Below, piece by piece: positions 35,767 to 42,960 of a DNA stretch of 64,000 nucleotides. The stretch lies in assembly GCA_021775755.1 (NCBI GenBank), contig JAJFHE010000033.1, positions 186,001 through 250,000 of the forward strand. The letters are read 5' to 3'. A program made the translations under genes and the position numbers. The stretch is from Hyphomicrobiales bacterium. Lineage in GTDB: Bacteria; Pseudomonadota; Alphaproteobacteria; Rhizobiales; JAJFHB01. Under the pieces are notes generated by a model. The model made no database searches and was not told the origin of the DNA. It was given only the letters and a program-made list of their open reading frames with translations. Numbering within the stretch: position 1 is the first letter of the stretch; each line of letters opens with the position of its first letter.

Positions 35767-36570
35767 ATGACTTCTTTCGCCTCCGATGAGCTTGCCGAAC
35801 TGGTCGAATTCGCAGAAGAGCTGGCAGATATCGCAGCGCGCGAAACTGTGCCCATGTTCCGCACCAACATCGCCATCGACAACAAAAGCAGGAAGGCGCA
35901 GTTCGATCCGGTGACAGCGGCCGACCGCGCCGCGGAGCGTGCCATTCGCGATCATATCGCGGCCCATCATCCAGAACACTCCGTGCGCGGCGAGGAAATG
36001 GACGACTATGCCGGTTCATCGCCTCTCACCTGGGTGCTTGATCCGATAGACGGCACCAAGGCGTTCATCGTGGGCATTCCCGTATGGGCAACACTCATCG
36101 GGCTTCTCGACCGTGGGGCCCCAAGGATAGGCGTCATGGATCAGCCTTTTATCGGCGAGCGTTTTGTCGGCACACCGCAAGGATCCTACGTTCAGGGACC
36201 GCTTGGTGCACGCAGGCTCCAAACCCGCGAGCTGACGCGCCTTGAAGATGCGGTACTCGCAACGTCCGATCCGCACAACTTCCACGACCCGTGGGCATCG
36301 GCGAGATTTCACGCCCTGCGAGAGCGCGTCACGCTTTCACGCTACGGCGGCGATTCCTACTTCTACTGCCTGCTGGCTGCCGGCCAGATCGACATCGTTA
36401 CCGATCCAGGTCTCGATGACTATGATATCGTGGCGCTGGTTCCGATAATCGAGAATGCCGGCGGCATCGTCACCACTTGGGACGGCGGCTCGCCGGTCAA
36501 TGGCGGCACGATCGTCGCCACCGCAAATGCCGCGCTTCACGAAACGGTGCTCGACCTTCTTGCCGGCTGA
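35767..36570 (+). CDS. Inositol-monophosphatase family phosphatase, probably histidinol-phosphatase (HisN-type)
   Basis: Magnesium-dependent phosphatase of 267 residues. Motifs: EEM (metal ligand), WVLDPIDGTKAFIVGIPVWA, and GLDDYDIVALVPIIENAGG in place of the usual WDxAA. The D-Y-D-I variant and the GIPVW segment are typical of HisN histidinol-phosphatases in alphaproteobacteria rather than of CysQ or SuhB. ATG at 35767 is used; an in-frame GTG lies at 35758. The 3' end overlaps the convergent hydrolase gene by 34 bp. Confidence 0.83.
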   Translation: MTSFASDELAELVEFAEELADIAARETVPMFRTNIAIDNKSRKAQFDPVTAADRAAERAIRDHIAAHHPEHSVRGEEMDDYAGSSPLTWVLDPIDGTKAFIVGIPVWATLIGLLDRGAPRIGVMDQPFIGERFVGTPQGSYVQGPLGARRLQTRELTRLEDAVLATSDPHNFHDPWASARFHALRERVTLSRYGGDSYFYCLLAAGQIDIVTDPGLDDYDIVALVPIIENAGGIVTTWDGGSPVNGGTIVATANAALHETVLDLLAG

Positions 36571-37535
36571 GGCGATGCCGGAACGCCCGGCACGAAAGCA
36601 TCGAATGCCGCCCAGAACTGCTCGCGCAATTCATCGCGTTCCTGCAGGATTTCATGCCTCGCGCCATCGATCGTGACCTCGCGCGCCGTCGGCATGTCTA
36701 GTCCCAGTATGTGGATGGCCTTGGCCGAGACGATTTTGTCCCGACCGGCCGCCAGCATCAGCACCGGCGCCTTGAGCGGTCTTGGAAACTGCATTCTTCT
36801 GAGTTCCGCCATTGCCTGAAACGCCGCCGCCAGCCAGCCGACAGTCGGCGACCCGAGTCCGAGCGATGCCTCCTTGCGCAGAATTTCCGCATTGCGTTCA
36901 AGACGCTCGGGATCGGACGTCAGGAGATTGCTGGCGAACGAAGAAAGCTCCATGGGGCGGCTCGTGCCTCCGGGCACGAAGAATGACTGCAATCCGATCA
37001 GCGAGGCGAATTCGATCAACCCGCGCACAAGTGTCCACGGCACCGCCCGCGGCATCAGCCGCACCATCGGGCTTGTCGTCACGACGCGCGAAAACCAGGT
37101 TCGTCTGGCAAGCGCGCGCAAAACGATGTTGCCTCCCATGGAATGGGCGATAGCGTAGTAGGGCGGCGGACAATCGGGCAGCACGATCTTGTCCATGAAC
37201 GACACGAGATCGTCCTCATAAGCGGAAAAATGATTGACGTGTCCCTTGGCGCGCTTGCGCAGCGGCCGGTCCGACAACCCCTGACCGCGCCATTCCAGCA
37301 CCGCAACGGAAAAATTGCGTTGGCGCAGGTCTTCGACGGTTTCGAAATATTTTTCGATGAATTCGCCGCGGCCGGGAAAAATGCATACCGTTCCCTGCAC
37401 CGGCAGCGACTTTGCACCGAACCTTGCATAGCGCAGCTGCACGCCATCGCCCGTGAAAAGCCAGCCCGGCTCGGCATCTTCCGGGATCGGGTTCCTCAGT
37501 GTTCCAAAAAGAGCCGGAGCGTCCTGATCGTTCAT
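36537..37535 (-). CDS. Alpha/beta hydrolase, lysophospholipase L2 (PldB)-like
   Basis: 332 residues from the ATG at 37535 (MNDQDAP); the track's 37589 start adds an unlikely 18 residues. Family landmarks: VQGTVCIFPGRGEFIEKYFE, VLEWRGQGLSDRP, nucleophile elbow AHSMGGN, and the late acid and histidine in AAGRDKIVS and ARHEILQE. It likely acts on lysophospholipids or monoacylglycerols. Convergent, overlapping the HisN-like gene by 34 bp at the 3' ends. Confidence 0.85.
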   Translation of the reverse strand: MNDQDAPALFGTLRNPIPEDAEPGWLFTGDGVQLRYARFGAKSLPVQGTVCIFPGRGEFIEKYFETVEDLRQRNFSVAVLEWRGQGLSDRPLRKRAKGHVNHFSAYEDDLVSFMDKIVLPDCPPPYYAIAHSMGGNIVLRALARRTWFSRVVTTSPMVRLMPRAVPWTLVRGLIEFASLIGLQSFFVPGGTSRPMELSSFASNLLTSDPERLERNAEILRKEASLGLGSPTVGWLAAAFQAMAELRRMQFPRPLKAPVLMLAAGRDKIVSAKAIHILGLDMPTAREVTIDGARHEILQERDELREQFWAAFDAFVPGVPASPQPARRSSTVS

Positions 37536-37741
37536 TTCCCGTGCCGCAATCCGTAACGGCCGCCATGGCCTGCAATTGTCACCACCCAAACGGCACCTGA
37601 AGGTGTTCCCGGCCTATGTGGCGAGCCTCGTAAAGTGTTCCGGTTATAAGGCTTGAGTGGCGGCCTCGGCAAGCGGCCATGCTCCAGGCCGCTCCCGACG
37701 CAACGGTTTTGCCCGCTAACCCCCTCCTGTTACAACAAAGA

Positions 37742-37763
37742 CCCGGAACACGCCTGTTCCGGG
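37742..37763 (-). terminator. Terminator hairpin for paralog 1
   Basis: CCCGGAACA and TGTTCCGGG form a 9-bp stem with a 4-base loop, about 55 bases beyond the paralog 1 stop on the minus strand. The same arms recur in the terminator of paralog 2. Confidence 0.8.
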
Positions 37764-37816
37764 CCTTTGTGGAGAGAGAGTGCGCCCAGCGAAGGGCGCG
37801 GGGGTCCGTACAGCGC

Positions 37817-38200
37817 TTAGAGGGGCCGCATGCGGATGACTTCGCCCGTAAAGGCGTTGACTTTGACGCGCCACACATGACCACCGCGGCGGGCGCGGAA
37901 GGTGTAGCGGCGGCCATTGCATTCGATGGCACGAATGCGGCGGAAGCCATAGCTGTGGCGCAGGTTGCGGCGTGCTTCACGGCATGTCAGGCGATGGTTG
38001 CCCCATCCGCCACCATGGTTGCCGCCCCAGCCGCCGCCCCAGCCGCCACCGTGGCCACCGTGGCCACCGTGCGAACCGTGATTGCCGCCGCCAAAGCCGA
38101 AGTAAAAGTTTACATCGGTACCGGCGGATGCGGTCGTGGGCTGGAAGGCCACCAGAGAAACGGCGATGGCGCCGGCTGCGATCATTGATTTCTTCAACAT
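37817..38200 (-). CDS. Exported Gly/His-rich small protein, paralog 1 of 4
   Basis: 127 residues. Signal peptide MLKKSMIAAGAIAVSLVAFQ ending near ASA-G; then NFYFGFGGG and a glycine/histidine-rich repeat region (~32-66); then a conserved ~60-residue C-terminal domain with two cysteines (TCREARRNLRHSYGFRRIRA, IECNGRRYTF, VWRVKVNAFTGEVIRMRP), whose closing VKV-A-TGEV pattern recalls PepSY-like folds. Preceded by AGGAGGAAAC. It has its own promoter region and terminator. Three relatives follow at 38591, 41053 and 41738. Function unknown; periplasmic or surface location is likely. Confidence 0.85.
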   Translation of the reverse strand: MLKKSMIAAGAIAVSLVAFQPTTASAGTDVNFYFGFGGGNHGSHGGHGGHGGGWGGGWGGNHGGGWGNHRLTCREARRNLRHSYGFRRIRAIECNGRRYTFRARRGGHVWRVKVNAFTGEVIRMRPL

Positions 38201-38262
38201 AACTGTTTCCTCCTGTTGGGCATTGGCGTTTGCTTCAGTGTGGGAACACTTTAGCGGGGCGC

Positions 38263-38302
38263 CCCTGAACCCAACCGGAACCGAGCGTTCATTTGCCGTT
38301 CA
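38263..38302 (-). promoter_or_regulatory. Shared upstream motif, copy at paralog 1
   Basis: On the minus strand: TGAACGGCAAATGAACGCTC followed by GGTTCCGGTTGGGTTCAG, ~60 bp before the paralog 1 ATG. TGAAC is repeated with an 11-bp period. Near-identical blocks precede paralogs 2 and 3, so this is probably a common promoter/operator. Confidence 0.65.
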
Positions 38303-38514
38303 CGTTCGAAACACGGCGAAGCGGATGACACATTGTTTTATCACGTAAAACCAACGAGTTACGAGATATCCAGAACGCCTTCATTTCGCCGTTCGATGAA
38401 GGCAGCAAAGATCTTTCGAAAAAAAATTCAATCAAACAGCTCCATTGTGTTCGCACGGATGCTGTCTCTGCGGCGCGGCGTCGAGCCTGTCGCCGGCGGC
38501 GTAACCAAGAAAAA

Positions 38515-38538
38515 GCCCGGAACACATATGTTCCGGGC
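38515..38538. terminator. Bidirectional terminator downstream of paralog 2
   Basis: GCCCGGAACA-CATA-TGTTCCGGGC, a 10-bp perfect stem flanked by AAAAA on the left and TTTTT on the right, so it can act on both strands. It is ~53 bases past the paralog 2 stop. Confidence 0.88.
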
Positions 38539-38590
38539 CTTTTTGTCAGCCTGAGGCACACGGCAAATCCGCGGCTCAGATGTGCAATCC

Positions 38591-38950
38591 TTAAATCGGA
38601 CGCATGCGGATAACGTCGCCGGTGAAGGCATTCACTTTGACGCGCCATACCCGTCCACCGCGTCGCGCGCGGAAGGTGTAGCGGCGGCCGTTGCATTCGA
38701 TCGCACGAATACGGCGGAAACCATAACTGTGACGAAGATTGCGGCGTGCTTCGCGGCACGTCAGGCGATGGTTACCCCATCCGCCGCCGTGGCCGCCGCC
38801 CCATCCGCCATGGCCGCCATGTGCACCGTGAGAGCCGCCGCCAAATCCGAAGTAAAAGTTCACATCCGCACCGGCGGACGCGGTCGTGGGCTGGAAGGCC
38901 ACCAGGGAAACGGCGATGGCGCCGGCTGCAAGCATTGATTTCTTCATCAT
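38591..38950 (-). CDS. Exported Gly/His-rich small protein, paralog 2 of 4
   Basis: 119 residues from the ATG at 38950 (MMKKSMLAAGAIAVSLVAFQ), with AGGAGGAAAC upstream; the track's 39013 start runs into the promoter. The C-terminal domain is almost identical to paralog 1 (differences include GDVIRMRPI for GEVIRMRPL), while the glycine/histidine linker is shorter. This indicates a recent duplication. Own terminator and own copy of the shared upstream motif. Function unknown. Confidence 0.85.
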   Translation of the reverse strand: MMKKSMLAAGAIAVSLVAFQPTTASAGADVNFYFGFGGGSHGAHGGHGGWGGGHGGGWGNHRLTCREARRNLRHSYGFRRIRAIECNGRRYTFRARRGGRVWRVKVNAFTGDVIRMRPI

Positions 38951-39330
38951 GACTGTTTCCTCCTGTCGGGTTTTTGGTTGTTCGAGATATGGGTCTGGGT
39001 GTTCAGCATGCAAACTATGTAGCGCCCTGACTCTGAACCCAACTGGAAGCGCGCGTTCATTTTCAGTTCAGATTCACGACCATGAAATTCGCCAAAGAAC
39101 TAATTTTTCTTATCATTATCAAATATTTAGACGATAATATTCGAACCGAGCCAGCCGCCGGTGGAAATCGTTTACCACCCTGCACAACTCTTTTTCTTGC
39201 GCGCTCCCTTGATCGTTTCGCTTTACCAAATTGCGGGTCGCACGGTACCGTCCGCAAAGCCGGTTTCGGCTGATCTGGCTGTTGTAACAAGGACAGCCAT
39301 CGCAAGTGCTGATAACCGGGTGAACGGCCA
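38951..39330. other. Divergent intergenic region, 380 bp
   Basis: Holds the promoter of paralog 2 (motif at 39032-39070) and, presumably, that of the rightward GMC oxidoreductase. An AT-rich patch (CTAATTTTTCTTATCATTATC and following) lies near 39100-39140. No convincing gene; the small ORFs here lack ribosome sites and conserved features. Confidence 0.5.
39032..39070 (-). promoter_or_regulatory. Shared upstream motif, copy at paralog 2
   Basis: Minus strand: TGAACTGAAAATGAACGCGC followed by GCTTCCAGTTGGGTTCAG, ~80 bp before the paralog 2 ATG. Same spacing of the TGAAC direct repeats as in the copies at paralogs 1 and 3. Confidence 0.62.
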
Positions 39331-40971
39331 ATGAGCGAGAGCTTCAGTCACATCGTTATCGGGTCTGGTTCTGCCGGTTCGGTGTTGGCCAGCCGGTTGA
39401 GCGAGGACAGCGGCAACCGCATCCTCGTGCTTGAAGCCGGACCGATGGACCGCAGTCTATATGAGTTACGAATGCCAGCCGCGCTGGCGGTCCCGCTGGA
39501 AAGCGCGCGATACAACTGGGCTTACTACAGCGAGCCGGAGCCCTACCTGGGCGACCGCAAAGTCTACTATCCGCGCGGGCGGGTTGTCGGCGGATCCTCA
39601 TCGATCAACGGCATGGTCTATCTGCGCGGCAATCCTCTGGACTATGACGGCTGGTCCCGTTTATCCGGGCTTGAGGACTGGTCCTTCGCCCACTGCCTGC
39701 CGTACTTCCGCAAGCTTGAAACAAGCGACCACGGGTCGAACGATTTTCGCGGCGGCGACGGCCCGGTCAAGGCAACCATCCCCGAATGCGGAAATCCGCT
39801 GTTCCAGGCCTTTCTCGAGGCCGGACAACAGGCAGGGCACGCTTATACCGAGGACGTGAACGGCTACCGCCAGGAGGGCGTGTTCCGCATGGAACGGTCA
39901 ACACGCAACGGCAGGCGGTGCAGCGCTTCCGTCGCCTATCTGCATCCAGCCCGCGCATCGGGGCGTATCGACTTGCGGGCACGCGCCCGGGTGACGCGCA
40001 TTCTGTTCGACGGTTTGAAGGCCACGGGCGTTGAATTTGTCCAGAACGGACAGGTGAAACAGGCCTTCGCCGATGTCGAAGTGATCCTGTCCGGAGGAGC
40101 GATCAACACGCCCCAACTTCTGAAACTCTCAGGCATCGGCCCGCGCGCGGAGCTGGAGGAACACGGTATCGCGCTGCGCCACCATCTGCCGGGTGTGGGC
40201 GAGAACCTTCAGGATCACTTGGACTATCTCGTGCAGTTTCATTGTCTGAAGCCGGTCTCGTTTTATTCCGCGACGACGCCGGCCGGCAAACTGTCGACCG
40301 GCCTGAAATGGCTTTTGTTCAAGCAAGGTATCGGCGCCTCGAACATCTGGGAAACCGGCACTTTTTTTTGCACACGCGATGATGCCGCCCTTCCCAATAT
40401 GCAGCACCATTTCGCTCCTATCGCCATCAGCTATGACGGCACGGAAAAGATCGAGGGACACGGATTTCAGTTCCACATCAGCCAGATGCGCCCGCGCAGC
40501 CGGGGTTGGGTCCGTTTGGCCTCGGCCGACCCCTTCGCGCCGCCCCGCATCCGCTTCAACCATCTGCGCGACGCGGACGACCGCCAGGAAATCCGCGACG
40601 CGGTGCGCATAACCCGCGAGTTCGCGACACAGGCGGCCTTTGACGGCTTTCGCGGGTCTGAAATCGCACCGGGTGCCGACATCACGAGCGACGCCGGCCT
40701 TGATGCGTTCGGGCGAGCGAAGGCCGAAACCTCTCACCATCCAAGCTGCACCTGCAAGATGGGCCAGGATGACCTGGCGGTCGTGGACGGCGAGGGCCTC
40801 GTGCACGGTCTTACCGGGCTGCGCATCGTTGACGCCTCGATCATGCCCAGCGTCGTATCAGCCAACATCAACATTCCGACAATCATGATGGCTGAAAAAA
40901 TCGCAGACCTTGCAAGGGGCCGCACCCCTCTGCCCCCAAACGCAGTTGCGTTCTATCGGCGGCATTCTTAA
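39331..40971 (+). CDS. GMC-family oxidoreductase (choline dehydrogenase-like)
   Basis: FAD enzyme of 546 residues that oxidises an alcohol. FAD motif HIVIGSGSAGSVLASRLSED at the N-terminus; GMC signature 1 (YPRGRVVGGSSSINGMVYLR) and signature 2 (SGGAINTPQLLKLSGIGP); and the C-terminal catalytic HHPSCTCKMG...ANINIPTIMMAEKIAD region. Choline-dehydrogenase-like GMC enzymes are numerous in Rhizobiales and often misnamed betA, so no symbol is given. No betaine aldehyde dehydrogenase or BetI is adjacent. It interrupts the cluster of small exported paralogs on the opposite strand. Confidence 0.88.
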   Translation: MSESFSHIVIGSGSAGSVLASRLSEDSGNRILVLEAGPMDRSLYELRMPAALAVPLESARYNWAYYSEPEPYLGDRKVYYPRGRVVGGSSSINGMVYLRGNPLDYDGWSRLSGLEDWSFAHCLPYFRKLETSDHGSNDFRGGDGPVKATIPECGNPLFQAFLEAGQQAGHAYTEDVNGYRQEGVFRMERSTRNGRRCSASVAYLHPARASGRIDLRARARVTRILFDGLKATGVEFVQNGQVKQAFADVEVILSGGAINTPQLLKLSGIGPRAELEEHGIALRHHLPGVGENLQDHLDYLVQFHCLKPVSFYSATTPAGKLSTGLKWLLFKQGIGASNIWETGTFFCTRDDAALPNMQHHFAPIAISYDGTEKIEGHGFQFHISQMRPRSRGWVRLASADPFAPPRIRFNHLRDADDRQEIRDAVRITREFATQAAFDGFRGSEIAPGADITSDAGLDAFGRAKAETSHHPSCTCKMGQDDLAVVDGEGLVHGLTGLRIVDASIMPSVVSANINIPTIMMAEKIADLARGRTPLPPNAVAFYRRHS

Positions 40972-40991
40972 AGGCGGCGCCGCAACATGCG

Positions 40992-41020
40992 AAGGCCCGG
41001 AGCGGCAGTGCCCGGGCCTT
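40992..41020. terminator. Hairpin between GMC oxidoreductase and paralog 3
   Basis: AAGGCCCGG and CCGGGCCTT form a 9-bp stem between two convergent genes, so it can serve both. The flanks are A- and T-containing on each side. Confidence 0.8.
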
Positions 41021-41052
41021 CTTGAGCGAGAGAAGTTTGGAAGCAGTGTTTG

Positions 41053-41508
41053 TTAGAGCTGGCGCATGCGCAGAATTTCACCGGTATAGGCGTCGACCTT
41101 GATGCGCCATACGCAGCCGTCGCGACGGGCGCGGAAGGTATATCGGCGGCCTTCGCAATCAATCGGGCGAATGCGCCGGAAACCGTATTCATGGCGCAGG
41201 TTACGGCGCGCCTCGCGGCAGCTCAGACGGTGATTCTGATTTCCATACCCTTGGTTTCCGTATCCCTGATTACCGTAACCTTGATTACCGTAACCCTGGT
41301 TTCCGTATCCCTGGTTGCCACCGGAGGAGCCATATCCGTTGTTGCCATTGTAGGAGCCGTATCCACCGTGGCCGACGTTGAAGCCGTAGGCACCGTTGCC
41401 GAAGCCAAAGTAGAAGCTGACATCGGAACCGGCGGATGCGGTTGTGGGTTGAAAGGCGGCGAGCGAAACGGCGATGGCGCCGGCTGCGATAAGGGATTTT
41501 TTCAACAT
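41053..41508 (-). CDS. Exported Gly/Tyr/Asn/Gln-rich small protein, paralog 3 of 4
   Basis: 151 residues from the ATG at 41508 (MLKKSLIAAGAIAVSLAAFQ), preceded by GGAGGAGATC. Same signal peptide and C-terminal domain (SCREARRNLRHEYGFRRIRP, IDCEGRRYTF) as paralogs 1 and 2, but the linker is made of repeated NQGYG units instead of Gly/His, and there is a third cysteine (RRDGCVWRI). The linker is encoded by a 15-bp tandem repeat. Own upstream motif. Function unknown. Confidence 0.85.
   Translation of the reverse strand: MLKKSLIAAGAIAVSLAAFQPTTASAGSDVSFYFGFGNGAYGFNVGHGGYGSYNGNNGYGSSGGNQGYGNQGYGNQGYGNQGYGNQGYGNQNHRLSCREARRNLRHEYGFRRIRPIDCEGRRYTFRARRDGCVWRIKVDAYTGEILRMRQL
41236..41320. repeat. 15-bp coding minisatellite in paralog 3
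   Basis: About five consecutive copies of a unit encoding G-Y-G-N-Q (on the plus strand CCTTGATTACCGTAA and variants). Third-position differences between units suggest it is not brand new. Copy number may vary between strains. Confidence 0.8.
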
Positions 41509-41584
41509 GGTGATCTCCTCCGGGGAGTGGGCTAGGGTTGGGCTAGGCCTCGTGTTCAATGTGAGAAAACCCTAAAGCACACCA

Positions 41585-41623
41585 CCTGAACCCAATCGGA
41601 AGGCATCGTTCATTTGCCGTTCA
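41585..41623 (-). promoter_or_regulatory. Shared upstream motif, copy at paralog 3
   Basis: Minus strand: TGAACGGCAAATGAACGATG followed by CCTTCCGATTGGGTTCAG. The first 17 bases are identical to the paralog 1 copy although the flanks differ, so selection on this block is likely. Confidence 0.65.
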
Positions 41624-41665
41624 TCGAAATGCGCGCGCGTATCCCGGCGGATACCTGACAAAAAA

Positions 41666-41688
41666 GCCCGGCTGCGATGCAGCCGGGC
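41666..41688 (-). terminator. Terminator hairpin for paralog 4
   Basis: GCCCGGCTGC and GCAGCCGGGC form a 10-bp stem with a 3-base loop, followed on the minus strand by TTTTTT. It lies ~50 bases past the paralog 4 stop. Confidence 0.88.
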
Positions 41689-41737
41689 CTTGTGCGTCCT
41701 GACGGTGCCGTACGGAGACGGCACCTACCGAGCGGTA

Positions 41738-42070
41738 TTACGAAACGCGGCGTACCCGCGTAACCTCACCCGTCCAGGCGTTGACTTTTACCTTGTAGCG
41801 GGCCCCGGAGCGGCGCGCGTAGAATTTGTAGCTGTCGCCCAGGCAATCGATGACGCGGATGCGCCGGAAGCCGTAGTCGTGCCGCAGAATGCTTCTCACC
41901 TCACGACAGGACAGGCGGTCGCGGTAATGTCCACCGCTGTTGCCGTGGCCAAATCCGGGGTTGACGCCGAAATGGAACTGAAGGGTCGCATCTGCCTGTG
42001 ACGGCGCGGGTGCGAATGCAACGGTCGCCGCCATCACGGCTCCAACGATTGTAGCTGCTTGCTTGATCAT
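41738..42070 (-). CDS. Exported small protein, paralog 4 of 4 (most diverged)
   Basis: 110 residues from the ATG at 42070 (MIKQAATIVGAVMAATVAFA), preceded by GGAGGAGAGAG; the 243-residue ORF in the track is an artefact of an open upstream frame. Signal peptide, short Gly/His linker, and the C-terminal domain SCREVRSILRHDYGFRRIRV, IDCLGDSYKFYARR, YKVKVNAWTGEVTRVRR. Both cysteines and the TGEV motif are kept. The upstream TGAAC motif of the other three is only faintly present. Function unknown. Confidence 0.83.
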   Translation of the reverse strand: MIKQAATIVGAVMAATVAFAPAPSQADATLQFHFGVNPGFGHGNSGGHYRDRLSCREVRSILRHDYGFRRIRVIDCLGDSYKFYARRSGARYKVKVNAWTGEVTRVRRVS

Positions 42071-42282
42071 GGTCTCTCTCCTCCTGAAAAGTTCGTAAGC
42101 CGATCTCATTTCGCCCCTCGGGGGCCGGCGCGGCGGCAGCCAATCCGCTTGCCTCGATGCACCCATGGGCGCGCAACTTTCGTTCTGTTCATCCATATAT
42201 GGGGACGATTTACAAAATTTCAGCTGCCGAATTGTTTTCAATTGTTTCAATCTTACTCGATTGCAGGCCAGTCTATCACACT

Positions 42283-42312
42283 CTTGAAACAACTCCCCGT
42301 GACGCCCATATA
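42283..42312 (+). promoter_or_regulatory. Heat-shock (RpoH/sigma-32-type) promoter of hsp20
   Basis: CTTGAAA, a 15-base spacer and CCCATATA match the sigma-32 consensus (CTTGAAA-N11-16-CCCCATNT) closely. It lies 100 bp before the hsp20 ATG, leaving a leader long enough for the RNA thermometer. Confidence 0.75.
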
Positions 42313-42411
42313 ACGGGTGCGGACGCCTGTTAGAGGGTTCGCGCCTAGACCAACTGCCCGGCCAATACGGCGGGCTCATATCACATGTCGCTTCCAAGGA
42401 GGATATGTCAC
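42313..42411 (+). promoter_or_regulatory. ROSE-type RNA thermometer in the hsp20 leader
   Basis: The 3' hairpin (42384-42407) pairs CATGTC-G-CTTC with the Shine-Dalgarno region GGAGGATATG, leaving a single bulged G opposite the AGG, the hallmark of ROSE elements. A preceding hairpin is formed by GCCCG/CGGGC around 42356-42374. At low temperature the ribosome site would be masked. Position in front of an alphaproteobacterial hsp20 fits the known family. Confidence 0.78.
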
Positions 42412-42876
42412 ATGTTCGATCTTTCCCCCCTTTACAGGTCAACCGTCGGGTTCGACCGTCTATTCTCATTGCTCGACTCAGCGGCGAATACGGAATCGGC
42501 GTCGCCGACCTATCCGCCGTACAATATCGAGCGCCTCGATGAAAACGAGTACCGCATCACCATGGCCGTCGCCGGATTTGGTGAAGACGACATCTCCATT
42601 GAGGCCAAAGAGAACACGTTGAGCGTTACCGGTCAGCGCGCCGATACGACCAAGGAAGGCGCACGCCAGCTTCTGCATCAGGGCATCGCGTCCCGCAGCT
42701 TTGAGCGCCGCTTCCAGCTCGCCGACTTCGTTGAAGTGACCGGCGCCAGCCTGGAAAACGGCCTGCTGCACATCGATCTGAAGCGCGAACTTCCCGAAGC
42801 CATGAAGCCGCGCAGCATCGCGATCGGCAACGGCAAGCCCAAGAAAAAGCAGATCGAAGGCAAAAAGGCCGCCTGA
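42412..42876 (+). CDS. Small heat-shock protein Hsp20 (IbpA-like)
   Basis: 154-residue holdase chaperone. The alpha-crystallin domain spans ~40-130: YNIERLDENEYRITMAVAGF, EDDISIEAKENTLSVTGQRA, and the closing FVEVTGASLENGLLHIDLKRE, with a lysine-rich C-terminus. The track start at 42385 lies inside the RNA thermometer; the ATG at 42412 follows AAGGAGG by 9 bases. Dual control, by a heat-shock promoter and a ROSE thermometer, is supported by the leader. A bidirectional hairpin separates it from convergent ltaE. Confidence 0.95.
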   Translation: MFDLSPLYRSTVGFDRLFSLLDSAANTESASPTYPPYNIERLDENEYRITMAVAGFGEDDISIEAKENTLSVTGQRADTTKEGARQLLHQGIASRSFERRFQLADFVEVTGASLENGLLHIDLKRELPEAMKPRSIAIGNGKPKKKQIEGKKAA

Positions 42877-42907
42877 TCTGACGACGCAGAACACTCATCA
42901 TGACGTA

Positions 42908-42936
42908 AAGGGGCGCTCTCCTGTGAGGGCGCCCTT
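42908..42936. terminator. Hairpin between convergent hsp20 and threonine aldolase genes
   Basis: GGGCGC pairs with GCGCCC, flanked by AAAG and CTTCTTC; sits 35 bases after hsp20 and 25 before the end of the aldolase gene. Confidence 0.7.
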
Positions 42937-42960
42937 CTTCATTGCCGGCCGCGGGACCGC

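Noticed and set aside
39331-40971. Naming the GMC oxidoreductase betA
   Set aside because: No betB, betI or choline transporter is adjacent, and GMC enzymes of this type act on many alcohols.
41236-41320. Possible CRISPR or non-coding repeat
   Set aside because: 15-bp units are in frame and encode the GYGNQ linker of an exported protein.
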